Shown: positions 12,225 through 20,221 of the stretch, piece after piece | Position numbering within the stretch: the stretch's first letter is position 1 | Layout of the letters: the number at the start of each line of letters is the position of its first letter | From: Pyramidobacter sp. YE332 | Lineage (GTDB): Bacteria > Synergistota > Synergistia > Synergistales > Dethiosulfovibrionaceae | Direction: 5' to 3' | Length of the DNA: 64,000 bases | NCBI RefSeq assembly: GCF_033060595.1 | Contig: NZ_CP133038.1 | Coordinates: forward strand, 1,116,001 to 1,180,000 | The notes under the pieces: model-generated | Database searches by the model: none | Told to the model about the DNA's origin: nothing | What the model saw: only the letters and a program-made list of their open reading frames with translations | Program-made: the position numbers and the translations under genes

Positions 12225-13513
12225 CGTTTTTTCCCTTCCAGCGTCCAGGGAATCAAGGCTCCCTCGGCACGTTTCAACGCGACGACTTTCATCAAATGGT
12301 CGAAGAGCGACTGGCTGTAATCCTTGCGCGCCGCCGTCAGGTTGGATTGGGCTTCCAGCAGGTCGAGCTGCGGCGTCACGCCTTCGCGGTAACCGACCTG
12401 GGAGAGGCGCAGCGTCTCCCGGGCCAATGCCAGCGACTTGCGATGCGCTTCGACTTGAACGGCGCTGTCGCCGATCTCGACCCAGGCCAGCTCGATCTCC
12501 GAGAGGACGTCCAGTTCTTTCTGCCGCAGCGCCTGTTTGTTCTGCTCCTGAACGGCCTTCGCCTTCATGACTTCGCCGCGGGTCTGCCCGCGGTCGTAGA
12601 GCGGGATCTCGAGGGTGAGCGTCGCTTTCCATGAGTCGTCGCCGGCGTCCTGGTTACGATATGGATCGGAGTAGTCGGCGGCCGCGCTCAGATCGAAACT
12701 TGGCTTCATGGCGCCGCGGACGATCTTGATCTGTTCCGACTGGATCGCGATCTGTTTTTCCAGCATGGCGACGTCGGCGCGCTGCTTTTGAGCCAGCGCG
12801 ACGGACTGCTGCGCCGTGCCCCGGGGATCGGCGAGTTCGAGGGTCCCCTTGGGGAGCAGCGCGCTGGAAGGCGCCAGCCCCATCAGGTTCAGCAACGTGA
12901 TGCGCTCAGCGTCGAAGGCGCCGCGGCTGGAAGCCAGCGCCGCCTCGTTGGCGCTGAGCTTCTGTTCGGCGCGGATGACTTCGAGCTGATTGGCCAGGCC
13001 GACCCCGAGCATTTGCCGGACTTCCCGCACGTGCGTGCGGGAAGTCTCCACGGCGTCCTGCGCCGCGGCCACTTTCTCGCGCGCGAGGATGACGCCGTAA
13101 AAGGCGTCGTAAACGTTCACGGCCAACGCCTCTTCCGCTTCCCGCACGCCGAGTTCCGCCTGCGACAGCGTCGCCTGCGCCTGACGCCGCTGGGCCGCGT
13201 GCCTGCCGCCGGCGTAAAGGTTCTGCGTCAACGCGATGCCGGCGCTGACGCTGTCGGTCCGCGAAGTGCCGATGACGGTGGGGGAACGGTTGTCGCTGTA
13301 TTGGCCGGTCAGGCTCAATCGCGGCAAAAAATTTCCCCGGGCCTGCACGACGCCGCCTTTGGCTTTGTTGAGCTCCTGCCGCCGGGAGTTGAGAGTCGGG
13401 CTCTGTTCCAAGGCCGTGACGATCGCTTCGCCGATCGAGAGGTCCTGAGCGCGCAGCCCGGCGGGGCAGAGGAGAGCGCCCGCAAGAAGAACCGCCCGCA
13501 TGATCCGTTTCAT
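12221..13513 (-). CDS. TolC family outer membrane efflux protein
   Basis: This is the outer-membrane channel of the tripartite pump, 430 residues. A signal peptide ends near GLRA|QD. The duplicated TolC fold is visible as two long helical, Ala/Gln/Glu-rich halves (about residues 30-200 and 220-430) with the typical LTQNLYAGGR and LTLEIPLYDRGQ strands. ATG 13513 is preceded by GAAAGGAGCG and starts one base after the stop of the RND gene. It is the middle gene of RND > TolC > HlyD and is translationally coupled to both neighbours. Confidence 0.94.
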   Translation of the reverse strand: MKRIMRAVLLAGALLCPAGLRAQDLSIGEAIVTALEQSPTLNSRRQELNKAKGGVVQARGNFLPRLSLTGQYSDNRSPTVIGTSRTDSVSAGIALTQNLYAGGRHAAQRRQAQATLSQAELGVREAEEALAVNVYDAFYGVILAREKVAAAQDAVETSRTHVREVRQMLGVGLANQLEVIRAEQKLSANEAALASSRGAFDAERITLLNLMGLAPSSALLPKGTLELADPRGTAQQSVALAQKQRADVAMLEKQIAIQSEQIKIVRGAMKPSFDLSAAADYSDPYRNQDAGDDSWKATLTLEIPLYDRGQTRGEVMKAKAVQEQNKQALRQKELDVLSEIELAWVEIGDSAVQVEAHRKSLALARETLRLSQVGYREGVTPQLDLLEAQSNLTAARKDYSQSLFDHLMKVVALKRAEGALIPWTLEGKKR

Positions 13514-13514
13514 G

Positions 13515-16500
13515 TTACGCTCCTTTCGTCTGCGAGAACGCCGCCTTTTTCATCCGGCGTCCGCGGCGCACGGCCTTGGCGCGATGGAGTTTGCCCTTGA
13601 CGAAATCGGCGAAATCGTCCATCGACAGATACACGACGGGGATGACGAGCAATGTCAGCAGCGTGGAGGTGAAAAGGCCGCCGATCACGGCCGCGGACAT
13701 GGGCTGGCGCACTTCGCCGCCAAGGCTGAGGCCAAGGGCGATCGGCAGCGTGCCGATCATCGTCGAGGTCGTCGTCATCAGGATGGCCCGCAGGCGCAGC
13801 GGTCCGGCGTTCAGCATCGCCGTGACCTTGTCCAGGCCCTTGGCGCGTTCCTTGTTGGCGAAATCGACGAGCATGATGGCGTTGTTGACGACGATGCCGA
13901 TCAGAAGGATGATCCCCATCAGGCTCATGACGCTCAGCCGCAGCCCCATCAGGTAGAGGAAGCCGAACGCGCCGCTGGTCATGAGCGGCAGGGAGAACAT
14001 CACCGTCAGCGGGTGCAGGAACGATTCGAACTGCACGGCCATGACCATGTACACGAGCACGACGGCGAAAACGATGCCCGTGACGATATAACCGAAGCTC
14101 TCCCGCATGTTCTCGGAATCCCCGGCCGGCGTCATCGTGAAGAGCCCGTTCTGCGGGGCGTGGCGGCGGAAGACCTCTTCCATGATCTGAATGCCTTCGC
14201 CGGGCGAGATCCCTTCGGTATTGGCCTGGATCTGGATGGAGCGCTGCCGGTTGTAGCGCTTGATGACGTTCGGGGCCATATCCATGACGGGCGTGACCAG
14301 ACCGTCGGCGCGGATCAGGTCGCCGCCGTTCGTGCGCACGAGCGTGTTGAGCACTTTATCCGGCGTGTTGCGTCCGGGTTCGTCGGCGCGGATGCGGATG
14401 TCGTAGCGGTATCCTTCGTCGTTGAACGTGCCGGCAGTCGTGCCGCCGAACCAGGCGTCGAGCTCGGACGAAAGCGTCCTCACGTTGACGCCGAGGTCGT
14501 CCGCCAGGGCGCGGTTGAGCTCGAGGTTGATGCGCGGCTTGTTCATCTGCAGGTCGGTGACGATGTCGGCGAGGCCGCGCTTTTCGCGCTGCAGGTCGGC
14601 CTTGATCTCGTCGCCGAGCTTGGCCAGCTCTTCGGTGGTCGGCCCCTGGATGACCAGCGTCAGATCGCTGCCGCCCCAGTTGCCGAGCTTGATGTCGACG
14701 TCCTTGTACGCGGCGAGCTTCTCGCGCCATTCGCGCATGATCGCGCCGGACGAGGGCCTGAGCTTGCGGTCGACGAGATGGACGTGTAGCGTCCCCTTGT
14801 ACACGGCCGAACCGGCGCCGCCGCCGGCGTTGCCGTAGGTATACAAAACCCGCGGATCCTGCTGGACCGTTTCGGAAAGCTCCTTCATGAAGGCGAGCGT
14901 GCTCTCGATCGAAGCGTCGGCCGCCATTTCCACGCTGATGTTGAAGCGCCCCTGGTCTTCGTTGGGGAAGAATTCGCTGCCCAGCTTCCCGGCGATGAAA
15001 ATGCCTGCGGTGAAAGCGCCGACGGCGATCGCCAGCGTCGAGAGACGGTGGCGGACCGCGGCTTTCAGGACGCGGCTGTAACCGCGCTCGAGCCAGATCA
15101 GCGGTTTCTCCATCCAGTTCTGCCAGCGGACCGGCTTTTTCATGCGTCCGAGCAGGTTGGCGCACAGAAACGGCGTCAGCGTCACCGAAAGGAGCAGGGA
15201 GATGGCGATCGTCACCGTCACCGTGGTGCCGAAGGAACTGAAGAAACGTCCGATCATGCCGGGCATCAGCGCGACGGGCAGGAACACGGCGATCGTCGTC
15301 GCGGCGCCGGCAATGACCGAAGCGCCCACTTCGCTCGTGCCGTCGAGCGCCGCCCGCATGGCCGTCTTGCCCATCTCGCGGTGGCGCTGCACGTTCTCGA
15401 TCACGACGGTGGTCGCGTCGACGACCATGCCGACGGCCAGCGACAGTCCCATGGCGCTCATGTTGTTCAGGGTGAATCCCATGCCCCAGAGGACGATGAT
15501 ACTTCCCAGAAGGCAGACGGGGATCGTGATGACCGTGACGATGGTCGCCCTGAAAGTGCGCAGGAACAGGAACATAATCAGAGAGGTCAGCAGGATCCCC
15601 ATAATGATGTCGTCGCGCACGCCGTGCATGGAGTTGAGAATGTAGACGGAGTTGTCCTGAACGACTTTCAGCGTCACGCCGGGAGGCGCGATGCCGTTCA
15701 GCTCTTCGAGGCGTTTTTTCACGCCTGCGGCAAGATCGACCTCGTTGGCGCCTCGCTGCTTGCGGATGAAAATCAAGATGGAATCCTTGCCGTTGTAGAG
15801 GGCGACGTTCCTGACGTCTTCAAAGCCGTCTTCGATGCGGGCGATGTCGCGGAGGCGGATCACGGCGCCGTTGACGTTTTTGATCGGCAGGTTGGCCAGC
15901 TCTTCGACGCTGGCATATTCTCCGTTGAGGCGGATCCCGTACTCCTGCGCGCCGGTCTCGACCCGTCCGGCGGGAAGCTCTACGTGCTTGTTTTGAATGG
16001 CGTTCTTCACTTCAAGGGCCGTCAGATTGCGCGACTCCAGTTTGTACGGATCGACCCAGACGCGGATCTGGCGTTCCTGAAAGCCGCCGCTTTCGGCGCC
16101 GCCGACGCCCTGGACCGTCTGCAGACGTTCGAGGGCGACTTTGTCGACGAACCGGGAAAGGTCGCGTCTGCTGGTTTGACCGGTGCTTTCGACGGCAATG
16201 AACATGACGGGACGGTCGTCCATGTTGAACTTGTCGGTCTGCGGGCTTTTGGCGTCGTCGGGAAGACTGCTCTGCACCATGCTGGCCTTGCCGCGGACGT
16301 CGGCGGCGGCGTTGTCGATATCGCGCTCGAGGACGAACTCGACGATGATGAAGGAGCGTCCCTCGTAACTGCTCGACGAGATGTTTTTGATGCCCTCGAT
16401 GGTGTTGATGCGCGCTTCCAGGACGTCGGTCACGTCGTTGTCGACGATGGCGGGACTGGCGCCCTCGAGCGTCGTGCGAACCATGACGACGGGGATATCG

Positions 16501-16619
16501 ACGTTCGGCATCCGCTCGATGCCGATCTGATACAGGCCGTACAGTCCAAAGACGATCAGCGCCAGAGTGCCGATAATCACGCCGACAGGCCTGCGCATCG
16601 AACTTTCGACAATTTTCAT
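13515..16619 (-). CDS. RND family multidrug efflux permease (AcrB-like)
   Basis: An inner-membrane proton-driven exporter of the hydrophobe/amphiphile type; 1034 residues is the standard size. Twelve membrane segments and two large periplasmic loops fit: TM1 in VGVIIGTLALIVFGLY, then the IERMPNVDIPVVMV entry to the porter domain. The TM4 proton-relay region reads GMVVDATTVVIEN, with one Asp where AcrB has an Asp-Asp pair. The final TM block ends MTSTLLTLLVIPVVYLS-like. AAAGGA precedes ATG 16619. It is the first gene of the pump operon, with a promoter at 16709-16736. Whether drugs, bile salts or fatty acids are exported cannot be read from the sequence. Confidence 0.95.
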   Translation of the reverse strand: MKIVESSMRRPVGVIIGTLALIVFGLYGLYQIGIERMPNVDIPVVMVRTTLEGASPAIVDNDVTDVLEARINTIEGIKNISSSSYEGRSFIIVEFVLERDIDNAAADVRGKASMVQSSLPDDAKSPQTDKFNMDDRPVMFIAVESTGQTSRRDLSRFVDKVALERLQTVQGVGGAESGGFQERQIRVWVDPYKLESRNLTALEVKNAIQNKHVELPAGRVETGAQEYGIRLNGEYASVEELANLPIKNVNGAVIRLRDIARIEDGFEDVRNVALYNGKDSILIFIRKQRGANEVDLAAGVKKRLEELNGIAPPGVTLKVVQDNSVYILNSMHGVRDDIIMGILLTSLIMFLFLRTFRATIVTVITIPVCLLGSIIVLWGMGFTLNNMSAMGLSLAVGMVVDATTVVIENVQRHREMGKTAMRAALDGTSEVGASVIAGAATTIAVFLPVALMPGMIGRFFSSFGTTVTVTIAISLLLSVTLTPFLCANLLGRMKKPVRWQNWMEKPLIWLERGYSRVLKAAVRHRLSTLAIAVGAFTAGIFIAGKLGSEFFPNEDQGRFNISVEMAADASIESTLAFMKELSETVQQDPRVLYTYGNAGGGAGSAVYKGTLHVHLVDRKLRPSSGAIMREWREKLAAYKDVDIKLGNWGGSDLTLVIQGPTTEELAKLGDEIKADLQREKRGLADIVTDLQMNKPRINLELNRALADDLGVNVRTLSSELDAWFGGTTAGTFNDEGYRYDIRIRADEPGRNTPDKVLNTLVRTNGGDLIRADGLVTPVMDMAPNVIKRYNRQRSIQIQANTEGISPGEGIQIMEEVFRRHAPQNGLFTMTPAGDSENMRESFGYIVTGIVFAVVLVYMVMAVQFESFLHPLTVMFSLPLMTSGAFGFLYLMGLRLSVMSLMGIILLIGIVVNNAIMLVDFANKERAKGLDKVTAMLNAGPLRLRAILMTTTSTMIGTLPIALGLSLGGEVRQPMSAAVIGGLFTSTLLTLLVIPVVYLSMDDFADFVKGKLHRAKAVRRGRRMKKAAFSQTKGA

Positions 16620-16708
16620 CTTATCCGTCCTTTCCCGCCATCGAACGGCGCCCTGAGAGAAGACGCGCCAATTTCACCGTGCTTGAGTTATAATAGCTCT
16701 GATTTTGA

Positions 16709-16736
16709 ATTATATCTCTATTTTGAACGCGCGCAA
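16709..16736 (-). promoter_or_regulatory. Promoter of the RND efflux operon
   Basis: On the minus strand, TTGCGC (16731-16736), 16 bp, TATAAT (16709-16714) lies about 90 bp before the RND start codon. The surrounding 16680-16770 is markedly AT-rich. No regulator gene lies next to the operon. Confidence 0.6.
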
Positions 16737-16848
16737 TGTAGATTATGACAATCGAAGCGTTAACTTCGGAGAAATTCAAAAAAAATAAATCCATGCGATC
16801 GCGGCGGAGCGGTCCGAAACCGCCCAATCACAGAGGAGCGCGAGATTC

Positions 16849-17766
16849 ATGAAGCACCTGTTACGATGGTCGGCCGTCCTGCGGCGGCAATTCGGCGAAC
16901 GGGTCCAGAAAGTTTCCCTGGATATCGGCGCCGGCTGCCCGCATCGCCAGGGACTGCGCGGCGGCGGCTGCATTTTCTGCGACGAAAGGGGAGGCGGCAG
17001 CGGCGCCTTCATTCAGGGCATATCCCTGCGGGAACAGGTCAGAAGAGGGATCGCCGGAGCCTGGAAACATTACGGCACTCGTTCCATCATCCTGTACTTT
17101 CAGAGCTATTCGGCGACCAATCTGCCGCTGGAACGGTTCGCGTCGGCGCTCAACGAAGCTCGCGACGCCGCGGCCGCTTTGGGAGCGAACGTGCGCGCCA
17201 TTTCCGTGAGCACGCGCCCCGACCTGCTCCCCGAGCCGGTCCTCAATTATCTGCAGGAGCTGGCGGAAAACTGCCAGATCTGGCTGGAGCTCGGCGTGCA
17301 GACCACGGACCCGCAAGGATTGCGGTGGCTGCGCCGCGGGCATGGATTGGACGTCGTGGAGCAGGCTCTTGCCCGGCTGAGCAAAACGCGCGTGCAAACT
17401 TGCGCGCACCTGATCGCGGGCATCCCGGGTGAACGGGAAGATCAGCTGACGCGGTCGGCTCTGTGGCTTGCGGAAAGGGGAGTGCAGGCGCTCAAATTCC
17501 ACCCGCTGTATGTGCTGCGCGGGACGCCGCTTGAAACTCTGTACGCGGCGGGGCGATTCGAGCCGCTGAGCCGGAAAGGATACGTCGGGCGTCTCGTCGA
17601 AGCTCTTTGGAAATTGCCCGACGGGATCGTCCTGCAAAGGCTGACGGCGGGCGTGAGACCGGCGCAGCTGGTCGCGCCGCAGTGGATCTTGGACAAAGAA
17701 TCGTTGGAACGGCAGATCGCCGCGCGTTTCATTTTCATGCCGCCTCGTCAGAACTCCGTCCGATGA
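16849..17766 (+). CDS. TIGR01212 family radical SAM protein (YhcC/YtqA-like)
   Basis: This 305-residue radical SAM enzyme belongs to the YhcC/YtqA group, whose exact reaction is not settled. The [4Fe-4S]-binding cysteines follow the group's long spacing (C-x10-C-x2-C: GCPHRQG...GGGCIFCDE, about residues 28-44). The SAM-binding region, with WLELGVQT and HLIAGIPGE strands, follows. The ATG has a weak GAGG-type site nine bases upstream. It is divergent from the efflux operon and ends at a bidirectional terminator. There is no neighbouring substrate gene to suggest a role. Confidence 0.88.
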   Translation: MKHLLRWSAVLRRQFGERVQKVSLDIGAGCPHRQGLRGGGCIFCDERGGGSGAFIQGISLREQVRRGIAGAWKHYGTRSIILYFQSYSATNLPLERFASALNEARDAAAALGANVRAISVSTRPDLLPEPVLNYLQELAENCQIWLELGVQTTDPQGLRWLRRGHGLDVVEQALARLSKTRVQTCAHLIAGIPGEREDQLTRSALWLAERGVQALKFHPLYVLRGTPLETLYAAGRFEPLSRKGYVGRLVEALWKLPDGIVLQRLTAGVRPAQLVAPQWILDKESLERQIAARFIFMPPRQNSVR

Positions 17767-17806
17767 TCCCGGCGGGATGGCTATAAAACTATTATAAGAC
17801 AATATT

Positions 17807-17852
17807 AAAAATCGACACGCCAGACTTCATAAAGACTGGCGTGTCGATTTTT
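17807..17852. terminator. Bidirectional terminator, radical SAM / dehydrogenase
   Basis: A 17-bp perfect inverted repeat (17807-17823 / 17836-17852) with a 12-base loop and A5/T6 flanks. The stop codon of the minus-strand dehydrogenase (17852-17854) touches the right arm. Confidence 0.9.
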
Positions 17853-18835
17853 TAACGGAGATGCCGAATATAGTCTTCGTTCAGCAGGCCGGGGATCGTC
17901 CTGTTGGCGAAGAACGCCAGGACGGAATCGACGGCGCCGCGGCACTCGCGCCGCAGAGCTTCGGCAGTCCAGCCGGCGGAGTGGGGCGTGAGCAGGGCGC
18001 TGCCGCAGCGAAGAAGCGGATTTCCGGACTGCGGCGGTTCGACCTGAAAGACGTCGACGGCCGCGGCGGACAAGGGGCCGTTTTCGAGCGCCCGGGCGAG
18101 CGCCGCTTCGTCGACGAGCGCGCCGCGGGCCGTGTTGACGAAGACGGAGCCGGGCTTCATCATTTCGAAGAGTCGCTCGTCGAAAAATCCCCGCGTGGCT
18201 TCGTTCACCCGGCAGTGAAGGGTCACGGCGTCGCACTGAGGCAGCATCTCTTCCAAAGTCTCGACGAAAGAGAACCGGCCGTCGTCCGGGCGCCCGTCCC
18301 GGGCATGAGGGGAGTAGACGAGCAGACGGCAGCCGAAGGGGACGAGCCGGTCGAGGACTTCGCGGCCGATCGCCCCCAGCCCGACGATCCCGACCGTGGC
18401 ACCGCGCAGGTCATGTCCCAGCAAAGAGTCGGAGCTGCGCCAGCCGCCCCGGCGGATGACCGGCAGCTGCAGGTCGAAGCGCCGCAGCGCGGCGATGATC
18501 AGCATGACGGTATATTCGGCGATCGTCGTCGTGTTGGCGCCGGGGACGCATGAGACGGCGACGCCGCAGCGGGCGGCATATCCGACGTCGATATTGGAAG
18601 GCGGGCCGCCGCACTTGGCGATGAGCTTGAGTCCGGTCGCCGCCAGCAGCTGATCGTTGGATATCGCCGTCGCGGAGGTAATCACGACCGCCGCGGAACG
18701 GGCAAGGATCTCGTCGATCTCCTCGGGCCGCACGGGACCGTCGGGATTGACAAATTCGACCGCGGCGATCTCGCGCAGCGCGGCGAACCATGCTTCCGGT
18801 CCTTCCGGTTCGATGACTGTCACACATGGTTTCAT
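17852..18835 (-). CDS. D-isomer 2-hydroxyacid dehydrogenase family protein
   Basis: An NAD(P)-dependent 2-hydroxyacid dehydrogenase/reductase of the SerA/LdhA/glyoxylate reductase superfamily; 327 residues. The Rossmann motif GIVGLGAIGREV lies near residue 150. The catalytic Arg is in VNTARGALVDE, the Glu region is FQVEPPQSGNPLL and the catalytic His is in LLTPHSAGWT. The start MKPCVTVIEP is chosen because AAAGGA lies about nine bases upstream; an upstream in-frame extension overlaps a terminator. It is a single gene between two hairpins. The substrate cannot be told from sequence; phosphoglycerate, glyoxylate or D-lactate types are all possible. Confidence 0.88.
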   Translation of the reverse strand: MKPCVTVIEPEGPEAWFAALREIAAVEFVNPDGPVRPEEIDEILARSAAVVITSATAISNDQLLAATGLKLIAKCGGPPSNIDVGYAARCGVAVSCVPGANTTTIAEYTVMLIIAALRRFDLQLPVIRRGGWRSSDSLLGHDLRGATVGIVGLGAIGREVLDRLVPFGCRLLVYSPHARDGRPDDGRFSFVETLEEMLPQCDAVTLHCRVNEATRGFFDERLFEMMKPGSVFVNTARGALVDEAALARALENGPLSAAAVDVFQVEPPQSGNPLLRCGSALLTPHSAGWTAEALRRECRGAVDSVLAFFANRTIPGLLNEDYIRHLR

Positions 18836-18865
18836 GTTCGAAAAATCCTTTCGCCTACGCATAAA

Positions 18866-18907
18866 GCGAATCCCCAGAAGAGAAACGTCTCTTTTCCGGG
18901 GATTCGC
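18866..18907 (-). terminator. Terminator of the small coiled-coil protein gene
   Basis: An imperfect inverted repeat: GCGAATCCCC (18866-18875) pairs with GGGGATTCGC (18898-18907), and AGA/TCT-type pairs continue the stem inside. On the minus strand the stem is followed by TTTAT, weak but adequate. It lies between the gene at 18924 and the dehydrogenase start. Confidence 0.65.
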
Positions 18908-18923
18908 CATCGAGTCAAATACC

Positions 18924-19277
18924 TTATTTGCCGATCATTTTGCCCATTTCGTCAAGATGCTTGCTCATCTGCTCGAGCTGCGCTTTAAAGGCGTCGTATT
19001 CGGCGCGGGCAAGATTCTGGGTGAAAGCCGTAAGCTCGTCGACGGATTTCTGCATCGAAGCCAGGTCTTTTTTGACCTGGGCGATCTCGTCATTCGGCAT
19101 CTGACCGACGGCGGACGTCTTGATCTGATCCAGCTCGGCCTTCAAAGAGTCGAAACGGCTGTTCGTCACCGTAGCCAAAATATTCAGGAGCAGAACGACG
19201 CCGAGAACGATCAGAACGATCTTCTTTACCCCCAGACCTTTGACGTATTCAGCGATCTTCGTTTTTTCTTCCAACAT
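18924..19277 (-). CDS. Small membrane-anchored coiled-coil protein, unknown
   Basis: This 117-residue protein has no recognised family. A short charged N-terminus (MLEEKTKIAEYVKG) leads to one strongly hydrophobic helix (about residues 20-37, IVLIVLGVVLLLNILATV). The rest is a heptad-rich, Lys/Glu/Asp/Gln-rich segment without cysteine, likely a coiled coil. AAGGAGG precedes ATG 19277 at good spacing, which supports real translation. Topology is probably N-in with the coiled coil in the periplasm. Its own terminator follows. A role as a membrane scaffold or partner of a larger complex is possible but unproven. Confidence 0.75.
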   Translation of the reverse strand: MLEEKTKIAEYVKGLGVKKIVLIVLGVVLLLNILATVTNSRFDSLKAELDQIKTSAVGQMPNDEIAQVKKDLASMQKSVDELTAFTQNLARAEYDAFKAQLEQMSKHLDEMGKMIGK

Positions 19278-19384
19278 GTTTATATGCCTCCTTGAGATTT
19301 TGTCCCGATCGTTTTTCATGGTGTCCTATAATGTATCTTATGTTACGCGCAGGGGAATTCTTGCCGATTTTGGCTGGATACAAA

Positions 19385-20128
19385 TCAGAGCTCGGCGGCG
19401 CGGAAATTTTTCAGGATCGCGAAAAAATCGCGCGCTTTCAATGAAGCGCCGCCGATCAGGCCGCCGTCGATCGACGGCCGGCTGAAGAGTTCCGCCGCGT
19501 TCGACGGTTTGACCGAGCCGCCGTACAGGACCGGAACGCGAACCGAATCTTTGATGAGGCGGCAGACTTTTTCCGCGTCTTCGGCGCTGGCCGCGCGGCC
19601 GGTGCCGATGGCCCAGACCGGTTCGTAAGCGACGATATACGCCGCGCCGGCGGGAAAGTCTTTCACGCCTTTTTGAAGCTGATCGGAAATGACGGCGGCC
19701 GTTCGCCCGGCGTCGCGCTGTTCGAGCGTTTCGCCGACGCACAGCACCGGGATCAAAGCGGACGCCAGGCAATTCAGCGCTTTTTTGTTGACCAGCTCCG
19801 AAGATTCGCCATAGATATGACGGCGCTCGCTGTGCCCGACGATCACGTACCGACAGCCGGCTTCCTTCAGCATCGACGGCGCGACCTCGCCGGTATAAGC
19901 GCCTTCGCCGTGGTCGCTGGCGTTTTGCGCCCCCACGTTGATGCCGAGGTTCGTGAAGTTTTTCACCGCTTCGGGGATGAGGACGAAAGGAGGAAAAACG
20001 CAAATCTCCGTTTCGGCGTTCAAGCCCGGCCGCTCCGAAAAGAAAGCGGCGCTCTCGGCGGCAAAATCATTTATGGCGTGAAGGCTCTGGTTCATTTTCC
20101 AATTACCGAACAGGAAAATTCTTTTCAT
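19385..20128 (-). CDS. tpiA: Triosephosphate isomerase
   Basis: A glycolytic enzyme interconverting dihydroxyacetone phosphate and glyceraldehyde 3-phosphate, 247 residues, a (beta/alpha)8 barrel. Landmarks: the N-terminal FGNWKMN with the substrate-binding Lys, IVGHSERR with catalytic His, AYEPVWAIGTG with catalytic Glu and the phosphate loop VLYGGSVKPSN. The start is ATG 20128; an upstream in-frame stretch lies in the terminator of the preceding gene. It sits after the EF-G-like gene on the same strand but beyond a hairpin, so it may have its own promoter. Confidence 0.97.
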   Translation of the reverse strand: MKRIFLFGNWKMNQSLHAINDFAAESAAFFSERPGLNAETEICVFPPFVLIPEAVKNFTNLGINVGAQNASDHGEGAYTGEVAPSMLKEAGCRYVIVGHSERRHIYGESSELVNKKALNCLASALIPVLCVGETLEQRDAGRTAAVISDQLQKGVKDFPAGAAYIVAYEPVWAIGTGRAASAEDAEKVCRLIKDSVRVPVLYGGSVKPSNAAELFSRPSIDGGLIGGASLKARDFFAILKNFRAAEL

Positions 20129-20164
20129 GCCTGACCTCGCTTTTCTGCACCGTTGGTTGTCAAA

Positions 20165-20206
20165 AAGCCCGCTTCCCGGCATGGCATTCACTCGAAAAGC
20201 AGGCTT
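20165..20206 (-). terminator. Terminator of the EF-G-like gene
   Basis: The arms 20165-20174 (AAGCCCGCTT) and 20197-20206 (AAGCAGGCTT) pair over ten positions with one G-U. On the minus strand five T residues follow the stem. Confidence 0.7.
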
Positions 20207-20221
20207 CCGTCGCATCAAAAA

